This document shows, piece after piece, positions 1-5,610 of a stretch of DNA of 7,122 bases (its first letter is position 1; every line of letters starts with the position of its first letter). This stretch comes from Lysobacterales bacterium. Its GTDB lineage: Bacteria; Pseudomonadota; Gammaproteobacteria; Xanthomonadales; Marinicellaceae. Under the pieces are notes generated by a model, which was given only the letters and a program-made list of their open reading frames with translations, was not told where the DNA came from and made no database searches. A program made the position numbers and the translations under genes. The stretch covers positions 1 through 7,122 of the forward strand of contig JALSIL010000005.1 of NCBI GenBank assembly GCA_026990095.1. The letters are read 5' to 3'.

Positions 1-1084
1 CACCTGGGGCATGAAAAATTTCAATTAAACCAGGTGATGGCATAAAAGTTTTAGAATCTTCAGCATTCAAGCGGCATTCAATCGCGTGACCTGTAATGCG
101 AATATCTTTTTGAGTGATTTGCAAGGGTTCACCCGATGCAATTAATAACTGTTGCTTGATTAAATCAACACCAGTTATAGCCTCGGTTACCGGATGCTCA
201 ACTTGAATACGCGTATTCATCTCGATGAAATAAAATTCTCCGTCATCGTATAAAAACTCAAAAGTACCAGCCCCTTCATATTTGATGCGCTTACAGGCAT
301 CTACGCACACCGCTCCAATTTTTTCACGCTGTTCAGCTGTAATACCTGGAGCCGGTGCTTCTTCAACCACTTTTTGGTGGCGGCGTTGCATAGAACAATC
401 CCGCTCACCTAAATGAATCGCATTGCCGTGTTTATCCGATAACACTTGAATTTCAATATGGCGCGGATTTTGCAAATACTTTTCCATATAAACCGTGCCA
501 TCACCAAAAGCGGCTGCCGCTTCGGTTTGGGTCATTTTTATGGCATTGTTAAGTGCTGCATCGGTGTGCACAACTCGCATTCCACGCCCGCCTCCTCCAG
601 AGGCAGCTTTAATAATAATGGGATAACCAATTTTATTGGCAATTTTTAAATTCTTTTCAGCATCATCACCTAAAGGTCCGCCAGAACCTGGAACACAAGG
701 CACCCCAGAGGCTTTCATGGCATCAATTGCAGCGACCTTATCACCCATTAATCGAATGGTTTCTGCTCTTGGTCCGATAAAAGTAAATCCTGAATTTTCC
801 ACCTGTTCTGCAAAATCAGCATTTTCTGCTAAAAAACCATAACCTGGATGAATGGCTTGTGCATCGGTCACTTCGGCAGCTGCTATGATTTTTGGAATAT
901 CCAAATAACTATCCAGCGATGGTGGTGGTCCGATACAAACAGACTCATCCGCCATGCCAACATGCTTTTGGTTTCTATCTGCCGTTGAGTGAACCGCTAC
1001 CGTTTTAATTCCCATGGTATGACACGCACGCAATATCCTCAGCGCGATTTCACCGCGATTGGCAATAACTACTTTTGAAAACAT
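1..1084 (-). CDS. accC: Biotin carboxylase subunit of acetyl-CoA carboxylase (C-terminus cut by window edge)
   Basis: AccC carboxylates the biotin on AccB using ATP and bicarbonate, the first half-reaction of acetyl-CoA carboxylase in cytosolic fatty-acid synthesis. I translated 361 residues by hand from the ATG at 1084; the family is about 450 long, so roughly the last 90 lie beyond the left edge. The N-terminus reads MFSKVVIANRGEIALRILRA. The glycine-rich ATP-grasp loop SGGGGRGM is at residues 163-170. Residues known as catalytic or binding in E. coli AccC fall at identical numbers: K116, K159, H209, K238, E276, E288, R292, E296 and R338. The motif EMNTRIQVEHPVTE spans 288-301. A TTAGGGAAT Shine-Dalgarno sits over the accB stop codon, 11 bp upstream, implying translational coupling. 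No defect is visible. Confidence 0.97.
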   Translation of the reverse strand, partial: MFSKVVIANRGEIALRILRACHTMGIKTVAVHSTADRNQKHVGMADESVCIGPPPSLDSYLDIPKIIAAAEVTDAQAIHPGYGFLAENADFAEQVENSGFTFIGPRAETIRLMGDKVAAIDAMKASGVPCVPGSGGPLGDDAEKNLKIANKIGYPIIIKAASGGGGRGMRVVHTDAALNNAIKMTQTEAAAAFGDGTVYMEKYLQNPRHIEIQVLSDKHGNAIHLGERDCSMQRRHQKVVEEAPAPGITAEQREKIGAVCVDACKRIKYEGAGTFEFLYDDGEFYFIEMNTRIQVEHPVTEAITGVDLIKQQLLIASGEPLQITQKDIRITGHAIECRLNAEDSKTFMPSPGLIEIFHAPG

Positions 1085-1095
1085 AAGCGTATTCC

Positions 1096-1548
1096 CTAAC
1101 TAATTACGAACAAAGGTTCATCAAATTCAATTGGTTGACCATTCTCAACCAATACTTTCGTCACCGTGCCTTCAAATTCTGATTCGATTTGATTAAACAT
1201 CTTCATCGCTTCGACTATACACAAGGTATCACCAGCTTTAACTTTCTGACCCACTTTTACATACGGCTCTGCCTCAGGTGACGAAGCATTATAAAATGTC
1301 CCAACCATTGGCGAACGTTGAACATTACCCTCTTCATTGGCTATAGGTGCAGATTCAGCTTGTGGTTTACTTTCTGTTAGTGCAATCGGTGGTGTCGCGG
1401 TAGGTGCTGGAGCCGTAACCGTGTTTGCTGGCATCACTTGTGTTTGGCGGGATAACTTAACCGACTCTTCGCCTTCAATAATTTCAAGTTCTGTTAAGGA
1501 TGAACTTTCAAGAAGTTCAATGAGTTTTTTGATTTTTCTAATATCCAC
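1096..1548 (-). CDS. accB: Biotin carboxyl carrier protein of acetyl-CoA carboxylase
   Basis: AccB carries biotin between the AccC carboxylase site and the AccA/AccD carboxyltransferase. The protein has 150 residues against about 156 in E. coli. Residues 1-34 (MDIRKIKKLIELLESSSLTE and on) are the conserved N-terminal segment. Residues about 38-78 form an Ala/Pro/Thr-rich flexible linker, and about 79-150 are the biotinyl domain. The biotinylation motif EAMKM is at 113-117, with Lys116 as acceptor. A 'thumb' loop, SPEAEPYV at 90-97, is present as in E. coli-type BCCPs. The start is GTG, preceded by an ACGGGGACG Shine-Dalgarno-like stretch; the match to the E. coli N-terminus (MDIRKIKKLIEL) supports it. 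It lies 20 bp after aroQ and 11 bp before accC, so it is probably co-transcribed with both. Confidence 0.97.
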   Translation of the reverse strand: MDIRKIKKLIELLESSSLTELEIIEGEESVKLSRQTQVMPANTVTAPAPTATPPIALTESKPQAESAPIANEEGNVQRSPMVGTFYNASSPEAEPYVKVGQKVKAGDTLCIVEAMKMFNQIESEFEGTVTKVLVENGQPIEFDEPLFVIS

Positions 1549-1568
1549 GTGCGTCCCCGTTTGTTAGA

Positions 1569-2003
1569 TTATTTCTTTAAAGTTAATAAATGATTAAGAG
1601 CCAATAAATACCCATTAGCTCCCAAACCTGAAATAGTTCCCATGGCAATATCTGAAAAGTAAGACTTTTTTCTAAAATCCTCTCGTGCATAGATATTTGA
1701 CAAATGAACTTCAATAAATGGAATCTTTGTTGCTTGCAAAGCATCGCGTATGGCAACAGATGTGTGTGTAAAAGCAGCAGGATTGATTATAATAAATTGG
1801 TTTTCTTTGCCCATTACCGACTGAATCACTTCAACCAATTCATGCTCTTTGTTCGATTGCATAAACTCCAAAACAACAGAATTGTCATTTATATAATTAA
1901 GCATTCGTGTTTGAATATCATCCAAAGTGGTAGAACCATAAATCTCTGGCTCTCTTTGACCTAACAAATTTAAATTCGGACCATTTAAAACGGAAATATT
2001 CAT
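1569..2003 (-). CDS. aroQ: Type II 3-dehydroquinate dehydratase
   Basis: AroQ converts 3-dehydroquinate to 3-dehydroshikimate, step three of the shikimate pathway to aromatic amino acids; the type II enzyme is a cytosolic dodecamer. With the ATG at 2003 the protein has 144 residues, normal for the family. Motifs: VLNGPNLNLLGQREPEIYG at 5-23, with the lid residue R17 and the catalytic Tyr22; INPAAFTHTS at 73-82, with the substrate-binding Asn74 and the conserved His80; EVHLSNIYAREDFR at 98-111, with the catalytic His100 and Arg107; and a conserved end, GLGANGYLLAL. A GTG at 2036 would add 11 residues (FFSSTIAYFY), but family members begin at the equivalent of MNISVLNGPN, so I chose the internal ATG. 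No clear Shine-Dalgarno precedes it. It is the first gene of the aroQ-accB-accC cluster. Confidence 0.96.
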   Translation of the reverse strand: MNISVLNGPNLNLLGQREPEIYGSTTLDDIQTRMLNYINDNSVVLEFMQSNKEHELVEVIQSVMGKENQFIIINPAAFTHTSVAIRDALQATKIPFIEVHLSNIYAREDFRKKSYFSDIAMGTISGLGANGYLLALNHLLTLKK

Positions 2004-2014
2004 ATAAAAGTACG

Positions 2015-2041
2015 CAATCGTGCTACTAAAAAACACGATTG
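2015..2041. repeat. 8-bp inverted repeat in the aroQ leader
   Basis: CAATCGTG (2015-2022) and CACGATTG (2034-2041) are perfect inverted repeats separated by 11 bases. Read on the minus strand this is a hairpin ending 12 nt upstream of the aroQ ATG, with a run of six T in its loop. It could be an RNA stem in the aroQ 5' leader or a DNA operator. It lacks a T-tract after the stem in the aroQ direction, so it is not an ordinary terminator. The function is unknown. Confidence 0.5.
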
Positions 2042-2105
2042 TGCCGAAAAAATCAGCAAATGTCTATAAAAACCCTAATTTTTACCTTTTTAACCAAATT
2101 ACCTC

Positions 2106-2117
2106 AAACGTTCGTTT
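2106..2117. promoter_or_regulatory. Dyad AAACG-TT-CGTTT in the aroQ/lolB divergent region
   Basis: The 205-bp gap between the divergent starts of aroQ and lolB is very AT-rich and must hold promoters for both directions. It contains the interrupted palindrome AAACGTTCGTTT, and 13 bases downstream a second small dyad, GCATTTATGC (2131-2140). Their position would suit an operator, but neither matches a regulator box that I recognise. I could not pick a convincing -35/-10 pair for aroQ on the minus strand. Confidence 0.25.
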
Positions 2118-2128
2118 TAAACAAACAA

Positions 2129-2171
2129 TTGCATTTATGCTAGCCAACCATATATTTTAATGTGTTACAAT
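2129..2171 (+). promoter_or_regulatory. Candidate lolB-ispE promoter(s)
   Basis: Two overlapping sigma-70-like options read towards lolB. The first is TTGCAT (2129-2134), a 16-base spacer and TATATT (2151-2156). The second is an extended -10, TGTTACAAT (2163-2171), which would start transcription near 2178, about 30 bases before lolB. The second resembles extended -10 candidates before prs and pth. These are consensus matches only. Confidence 0.4.
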
Positions 2172-2208
2172 TACCGCATTAAAATTTCATGCAACAATTC
2201 ACCTTAAA

Positions 2209-2766
2209 ATGACTCGACTTTTATTTTTTGCCACATTGTACGCTTTACTCACTTCATGCATGAGTACGCAAAAAAAAACCAAACAAACGACTTTTAAACA
2301 AACCAGTCTAAAAAATTGGTCAATTACTGGCAAGTTTTCCTTATCAAATGGTCAAAAAAACGGTTCAGGAAAAATCACCTATGCCGTTAACAACACGAAT
2401 ATTCATGCCAAATTTAAAGCCCCTCTTGGTCAAGGCAGTTGGGAGGTCAAACAAGACCAGGATAAAGCCGAACTGCTTTCAAGCAGACATAGCCCTATTT
2501 ATTCAAACAACGCACAAGCATTGGTTAGTCAGGAACTGGGGTGGGATTTTCCCTGGGATAGCTTAAGTTACTGGTTGAGGGGCTATAAAACCAATGAAAA
2601 AATGGCACCGCACCACCAAAGCATTGATGCAATACACGATAATGGCTGGACAATTTCTTACAGTAAATGGATTCAAACAGCCAATGGTCTTATGCCAAAA
2701 AAAATATTAGCCAGCAAACCCCCTTATAAAGTTAAGTTAATTATTTACAAATGGGTTGTTGATTAG
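2209..2766 (+). CDS. lolB: Outer-membrane lipoprotein LolB
   Basis: LolB is the outer-membrane acceptor that takes lipoproteins from the periplasmic carrier LolA and inserts them into the inner leaflet of the outer membrane. The protein has 185 residues. Residues 1-16 are a short lipoprotein signal (MTRLLFFATLYALL) with lipobox LTSC; Cys17 would be lipidated. The +2 residue is Met rather than Asp, which fits outer-membrane sorting. The mature part shows the LolB pattern: WSITGKFSLSNGQKNGSGKITY at 37-58, then FKAPLGQGSWEV, then GWDFPWDSLSYWLRGY near 111-126, ending in strands such as PYKVKLIIYKW. Sequence conservation in this family is low, so the call rests on this pattern, the signal and the location before ispE. 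No clear Shine-Dalgarno precedes the ATG. The stop codon abuts the ispE start. Confidence 0.88.
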   Translation: MTRLLFFATLYALLTSCMSTQKKTKQTTFKQTSLKNWSITGKFSLSNGQKNGSGKITYAVNNTNIHAKFKAPLGQGSWEVKQDQDKAELLSSRHSPIYSNNAQALVSQELGWDFPWDSLSYWLRGYKTNEKMAPHHQSIDAIHDNGWTISYSKWIQTANGLMPKKILASKPPYKVKLIIYKWVVD

Positions 2767-3594
2767 ATGAAAATACTCAGTCCAGCTAAAATAAATCTTG
2801 TTTTAAGGGTTCTTGGGCAGAGAGAGGATGGCTATCACCTCCTGCAAACCTATTTTCAATTACTTGATTGGGGCGACGAAATGGAGTTTACGCTTCAGAG
2901 TCAACCTTCAATAGACATAAAGGGAAACTTTGGTCATTTAAAAAAAACAGACAATTTAATTTATAAAGCAGCAAAAATGCTTGAACCACATAAACAAACA
3001 AGCAAAGGCATCAACATCTGTGTACACAAAAATATCCCTCAAGGCTCAGGACTTGGTGGAGGAAGCTCCAATGCAGGAACAACTTTACGGTGCTTAAATG
3101 AATTGTGGCAATGCAAATTAACTCAAAAACATTTACAAAAATACGCTTTAACACTGGGAGCCGATGTCCCGTTGTTTGTTCTCAATCAATCCGCTTGGGC
3201 AACAGGAGTCGGCGAAAAATTTCAGACCTATTCAATAAAGGATTATTATTTTGTGCTCATTTTCCCACAAACACAGATTAGCACTGTTGATGTCTTTAAT
3301 CACCCAGACTTGTGTCGCAATCAACCCAAAATAAACACGGCAAATATAAATAACCAACAACATTGGTCAAATGCGTGCACAACATTGGTATTATCGACTT
3401 ACCCAGAAGTCAAAGCCATGCATTCGCATGCGGCTCAATTTGCATCCATGCACATGTCGGGTACGGGCTCTACCTTGTTTTCAGCATTCGATAGCAAGCA
3501 AAAGGCAAAAGATTTTATCGCAAAACTCCCTAAAAGTTGGCTCACAAAATTATGCCGTTCAAAAAAACATGAAAAAAACTCAATTAGACTTTGA
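2767..3594 (+). CDS. ispE: 4-diphosphocytidyl-2-C-methyl-D-erythritol kinase
   Basis: IspE phosphorylates the 2-hydroxyl of CDP-methylerythritol with ATP, step four of the MEP isoprenoid pathway. It is a cytosolic GHMP-superfamily kinase. The protein has 275 residues, slightly shorter than E. coli IspE (283). Motif 1 is SPAKINLVL at 5-13, with the catalytic Lys8. The GHMP ATP-binding loop PQGSGLGGGSSNA is at 91-103. The catalytic aspartate is in LGADVPLFV at 130-138 (Asp133). Motif 3, MSGTGSTLFSAF, is at 230-241. The ATG follows the lolB TAG with no gap, so translation is probably coupled; only a weak GGG lies about 13 bases upstream. The Lys/Arg-rich tail (residues 261-275) shares its DNA with the tRNA promoter: the TGA stop is inside the -35 element. 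Confidence 0.96.
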   Translation: MKILSPAKINLVLRVLGQREDGYHLLQTYFQLLDWGDEMEFTLQSQPSIDIKGNFGHLKKTDNLIYKAAKMLEPHKQTSKGINICVHKNIPQGSGLGGGSSNAGTTLRCLNELWQCKLTQKHLQKYALTLGADVPLFVLNQSAWATGVGEKFQTYSIKDYYFVLIFPQTQISTVDVFNHPDLCRNQPKINTANINNQQHWSNACTTLVLSTYPEVKAMHSHAAQFASMHMSGTGSTLFSAFDSKQKAKDFIAKLPKSWLTKLCRSKKHEKNSIRL

Positions 3595-3625
3595 TTTCCT
3601 AAATAAGATGTATATAATACCCGAC
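3591..3625 (+). promoter_or_regulatory. Strong sigma-70-type promoter of tRNA-Gln
   Basis: TTGATT (3591-3596), a 16-base spacer and a perfect TATAAT (3613-3618) lie just upstream of the tRNA. A start near 3625 would leave a 5' leader of about ten bases. The discriminator ACCCGAC after the -10 is GC-rich, as in stable-RNA promoters under ppGpp control; growth-rate control is inferred, not shown. The -35 overlaps the ispE stop codon. Confidence 0.75.
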
Positions 3626-3634
3626 CTTATTTGA

Positions 3635-3709
3635 TGGGACGTCGTCAAGTGGTAAGACACTAGATTTTGATTCTAGCATTCGCAGGTTCGAGTCCTGCCG
3701 TCCCAGCCA
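3635..3709 (+). tRNA. tRNA-Gln (anticodon TTG)
   Basis: I folded a complete cloverleaf by hand. The acceptor stem TGGGACG (3635-3641) pairs with CGTCCCA (3699-3705). The D-stem is GTC/GAC (3644-3646, 3656-3658). The anticodon stem CTAGA/TCTAG (3660-3664, 3672-3676) encloses the loop TTTTGAT, with anticodon TTG at 3667-3669, which reads CAA and probably CAG. The T-stem GCAGG/CCTGC (3682-3686, 3694-3698) encloses TTCGAGT. The weak U1-A72 pair and discriminator G73 (3706) are known identity features for glutaminyl-tRNA synthetase. The CCA end (3707-3709) is encoded. A tRNA-Gln between ispE and prs is a known gammaproteobacterial arrangement. Confidence 0.97.
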
Positions 3710-3715
3710 TATTCG

Positions 3716-3747
3716 ATGCCTGCAATTACGCAACTAATTGCGGGCAT
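3716..3747 (+). terminator. Hairpin after tRNA-Gln, probable terminator
   Basis: ATGCCTGCAATTA (3716-3728) pairs with TAATTGCGGGCAT (3735-3747): 13 base pairs including one G-T wobble, around the six-base loop CGCAAC. It begins 7 bases after the encoded CCA. The following tract ATTTGTATG is a poor U-run, so termination may be partial, or the stem may mainly serve tRNA 3' processing. Confidence 0.55.
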
Positions 3748-3771
3748 ATTTGTATGCAAAAAAGCGTTTTG

Positions 3772-3808
3772 TGATAAGATGTCGCAAAATTTATCGAGAT
3801 TTTATCGA
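3772..3808 (+). promoter_or_regulatory. Candidate prs promoter and leader direct repeat
   Basis: An extended -10-like TGATAAGAT (3772-3780) lies about 50 bases before the prs ATG and would start transcription near 3787. Downstream, the octamer TTTATCGA occurs twice, at 3790-3797 and 3801-3808, exactly 11 bases apart, about one helical turn. No convincing -35 is present at ideal spacing. I looked for a PurR operator, as E. coli prs has, and did not see one. Confidence 0.35.
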
Positions 3809-3828
3809 AAACACCGTTGAGCCACACA

Positions 3829-4785
3829 ATGATAGTTGATAATAGCATAAAACTTTTTACGGGCAATGCCAACCCGATGCTCGCACAAAATATCGCCAAA
3901 CACCTTGGGATTCCACTTGGAAAAGCCTATGTTGGTCGATTTAGTGACGGAGAAGTTGCTGTAGAAATCATTGACAATGTTCGTGGACAAGACATCTATA
4001 TAATTCAGCCAACATGCATACCAACGGCAGATAATTTTATGGAATTATTGGTGATGGTTGATGCTGTTAAACGCGCATCATGTAACTCGGTCACTGCCGT
4101 TATGCCGTATTTTGGTTATGCAAGACAGGACAGAAGACCACGGTCTTCGCGTGTACCAATAACAGCAAAAGTAGCTGCCAAGATGATAGCAGCCGTTGGA
4201 ACAGATCGGGTATTAACCATTGATTTACATGCCGATCAAATACAAGGATTTTTTGATATACCTGTGGACAATGTTTATGCGTCGCCTTTGACGTTGGCAG
4301 ATATTTGGTGTCGTTATGATGCAACCGATGTTGTAGTCGTTTCGCCAGATGTTGGTGGTGTTGTTAGAGCACGTGCTATTGCTAAAAGAATTGGTGCAGA
4401 TCTTGCCATTATTGACAAACGGCGACCAAAAGCCAATAGGGCAACCGTGATGAATATCATCGGAGAGGTTGAAAACAAAACCTGCATCATTGTCGATGAC
4501 ATGATAGATACCGCAGGAACCTTGTGTGCTGCCTCTGGGGCATTGGTGGAAAGAGGTGCCAAAGAAGTTATTGCTTATTGTGTTCACCCCATATTATCGG
4601 GCAATGCTATTGACAACATTAATGAATCCGCTTTAAAAGAGGTGGTGGTAACGGACACCATTCCTTTGAATGAAAATGCTAAAAAATGCAAAAAAGTAAG
4701 GCAACTAGGTGTGGCAGAAATGCTTGCTGAAACCATCAGAAGAATTGCCAACAAAGAATCCGTCAGCGAAATGTATGTTGACTAA
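3829..4785 (+). CDS. prs: Ribose-phosphate pyrophosphokinase (PRPP synthetase)
   Basis: Prs transfers pyrophosphate from ATP to ribose 5-phosphate, giving PRPP for purines, pyrimidines, histidine, tryptophan and NAD. From the ATG at 3829 the protein has 318 residues, close to the 315 of E. coli. Motifs: GRFSDGEVAVEI at 36-47; YFGYARQDR at 94-102, the ATP-contacting loop; IDLHADQIQGFFDIPVDN at 131-148, the family signature with metal-binding His134; DKRRPKAN at 196-203, the flexible catalytic loop; and VDDMIDTAGT at 222-231, the ribose-5-phosphate binding loop. A TTG at 3817 would add four residues (MSHT). I prefer the ATG because a GAG lies 7 bases before it and E. coli Prs also starts just before the KLF.GNA strand. 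It probably has its own promoter after the tRNA. Confidence 0.97.
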   Translation: MIVDNSIKLFTGNANPMLAQNIAKHLGIPLGKAYVGRFSDGEVAVEIIDNVRGQDIYIIQPTCIPTADNFMELLVMVDAVKRASCNSVTAVMPYFGYARQDRRPRSSRVPITAKVAAKMIAAVGTDRVLTIDLHADQIQGFFDIPVDNVYASPLTLADIWCRYDATDVVVVSPDVGGVVRARAIAKRIGADLAIIDKRRPKANRATVMNIIGEVENKTCIIVDDMIDTAGTLCAASGALVERGAKEVIAYCVHPILSGNAIDNINESALKEVVVTDTIPLNENAKKCKKVRQLGVAEMLAETIRRIANKESVSEMYVD

Positions 4786-4786
4786 A

Positions 4787-4812
4787 TTTAGAATCCACTC
4801 GTGAATTCTAAA
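4787..4812 (+). repeat. Inverted repeat 1 in the prs-rplY gap
   Basis: TTTAGAAT (4787-4794) and ATTCTAAA (4805-4812) form a perfect 8-bp stem around a ten-base loop, one base after the prs stop codon. It is AT-rich and has no T-tract behind it. It may be a weak terminator, a 3'-end stabiliser for prs mRNA, or part of a longer rplY leader. Confidence 0.5.
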
Positions 4813-4818
4813 ATAACC

Positions 4819-4843
4819 GTTTTACTTGGTCGCAAAGTAAAAC
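4819..4843 (+). repeat. Inverted repeat 2 in the prs-rplY gap
   Basis: GTTTTACTT (4819-4827) and AAGTAAAAC (4835-4843) form a perfect 9-bp stem around the seven-base loop GGTCGCA. The tail ATATTTTAAA is a mediocre U-run, so this may be the prs terminator. A weak promoter-like pair, TTTACT (4821-4826) and TATTTT (4845-4850) with an 18-base spacer, overlaps it. Confidence 0.5.
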
Positions 4844-4852
4844 ATATTTTAA

Positions 4853-4868
4853 ACTCAAATAATTGAGT
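4853..4868 (+). repeat. Inverted repeat 3 just upstream of the rplY ribosome-binding site
   Basis: ACTCAA (4853-4858) and TTGAGT (4863-4868) form a perfect 6-bp stem with the tetraloop ATAA, ending 13 bases before the AAAGGAG Shine-Dalgarno of rplY. A stem so close to the ribosome-binding site could affect translation initiation. E. coli rplY is known to be autoregulated through its leader RNA; whether this stem does the same is inference. Confidence 0.45.
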
Positions 4869-4881
4869 AAATTAACTAAAG

Positions 4882-4888
4882 AAAGGAG
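4882..4888 (+). promoter_or_regulatory. Strong Shine-Dalgarno of rplY
   Basis: AAAGGAG lies 8 bases before the rplY ATG. It is the best ribosome-binding site in the window, in contrast to lolB, aroQ and pth, which have none that I can see. It fixes the rplY start and fits high expression of a ribosomal protein. Confidence 0.9.
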
Positions 4889-4896
4889 AATAGCAC

Positions 4897-5550
4897 ATGG
4901 CTATTTTTAAAGTAAATGCAGAATTACGTGATGATTTAGGGAAAGGTGCGAGCCGCCGCCTACGTCGCACAAACAGAATCCCAGGAATTATTTATGGTGC
5001 AGGAAAAGACCCTCGTGCGGTTAGTATTGAGCACCATAAAGTGCTAAAATTTATTGAAGATGAAGCTTTTTTCACCAGTATTTTAGAATTAAGTGCCGAC
5101 GGTGGCAAACGTCAAAAAGTCATTTTACGCGATATGCAACGTCATCCATCTAAGCCTATTATCATGCACATGGATTTCCAACGCATTAGTGACAATGAAG
5201 AATTACACATGAATATCCCGTTGCATTTCTTGAACGAAGATGAATCTCCTGCAGCCAAAACTGCGGGCATCATTATTGCGCATCAAATCACTGAAGTAGA
5301 AGTGGCGTGTTTACCTGCCAACTTACCTGAGTACATCGAAATTGATATTGCTGACTTCAAAGATGGTGACATTGTGAGATTAAGCGACATTAAATTACCT
5401 AAAGGTGTTACTCTAACAGCCTTTAGTCATGGCGATGAAGCCGAACACGACGAAGTGGTTATATCCACAACTCACGTAGTTGCCATAGCAACCGAAGAGT
5501 CAACTGAAGAAGCTGTTGAAACCACTGAAGAAGAAAAAACTGAAGAATAG
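4897..5550 (+). CDS. rplY: Ribosomal protein bL25, long TL5/CTC form
   Basis: bL25 binds 5S rRNA in the large ribosomal subunit. The protein has 217 residues, so it is the two-domain TL5/CTC form and not the roughly 94-residue E. coli form. Residues 1 to about 95 are the 5S rRNA-binding domain: NAELRDDLGKGASRRLRRTNRIPGIIYGAGKD at 7-38, then KVILRDMQRHPSKPIIMHMDFQRI near 74-97. Residues about 98-195 are the C-terminal beta domain, with IPLHFLNEDESPAAKTAGI and EVEVACLPANLPEYIEIDIADFKDGD. The last 18 or so residues are a Glu/Thr-rich acidic tail. It lies after prs as in many gammaproteobacteria, has a strong Shine-Dalgarno, and ends in an intrinsic terminator. Confidence 0.96.
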   Translation: MAIFKVNAELRDDLGKGASRRLRRTNRIPGIIYGAGKDPRAVSIEHHKVLKFIEDEAFFTSILELSADGGKRQKVILRDMQRHPSKPIIMHMDFQRISDNEELHMNIPLHFLNEDESPAAKTAGIIIAHQITEVEVACLPANLPEYIEIDIADFKDGDIVRLSDIKLPKGVTLTAFSHGDEAEHDEVVISTTHVVAIATEESTEEAVETTEEEKTEE

Positions 5551-5573
5551 TTCAACTTCTTCCTTAAGAAATC

Positions 5574-5602
5574 AAAAAAGCCTCAAATAGTGAGGCTTTT
5601 TT
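5574..5602 (+). terminator. Intrinsic terminator of rplY
   Basis: A six-pair GC-rich core, GCCTCA (5580-5585) with TGAGGC (5591-5596), encloses the loop AATAG. It is flanked by six A before and six T after, giving a perfect 12-bp stem ending in a T-tract. The A and T tracts could let it work in both directions. It ends only 6 bases before the first pth ATG. Confidence 0.95.
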
Positions 5603-5610
5603 GTTAAAAT
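5602..5610 (+). promoter_or_regulatory. Candidate extended -10 of pth
   Basis: TGTTAAAAT matches an extended -10 (TGn plus TAAAAT), but no -35 is recognisable because the terminator hairpin occupies that position. A start about seven bases downstream would fall at the second pth ATG (5618), giving a leaderless message. This is speculative; readthrough from rplY is the alternative. Confidence 0.25.

Noticed and set aside
446..842. Two plus-strand ORFs of 67 and 68 codons
   Set aside because: They lie antisense within accC, whose minus-strand frame is fully conserved across the region; their products are low-complexity or unrecognisable.
1337..1964. Plus-strand ORFs antisense to accB and aroQ (76 and 86 codons)
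   Set aside because: The minus-strand frames carry the EAMKM and dehydroquinase motifs. The plus-strand products look like mirror translations of the Ala/Pro linker and have no start signals.
2004..2036. Extended aroQ start at GTG 2036
   Set aside because: The extra residues FFSSTIAYFY are not part of the family, and the GTG sits in the inverted repeat with no Shine-Dalgarno; the ATG at 2003 matches the usual N-terminus.
3756..3776. Possible PurR operator upstream of prs (GCAAAAAAGCGTTTTG)
   Set aside because: It has GCAA and GCGTTT pieces, but the central CG and the spacing of the PurR palindrome do not fit.
4100..4587. Three minus-strand ORFs of 74, 120 and 82 codons inside prs
   Set aside because: They overlap the strongly conserved PRPP synthetase catalytic region on the other strand; their products are unrecognised, with no Shine-Dalgarno or promoter.
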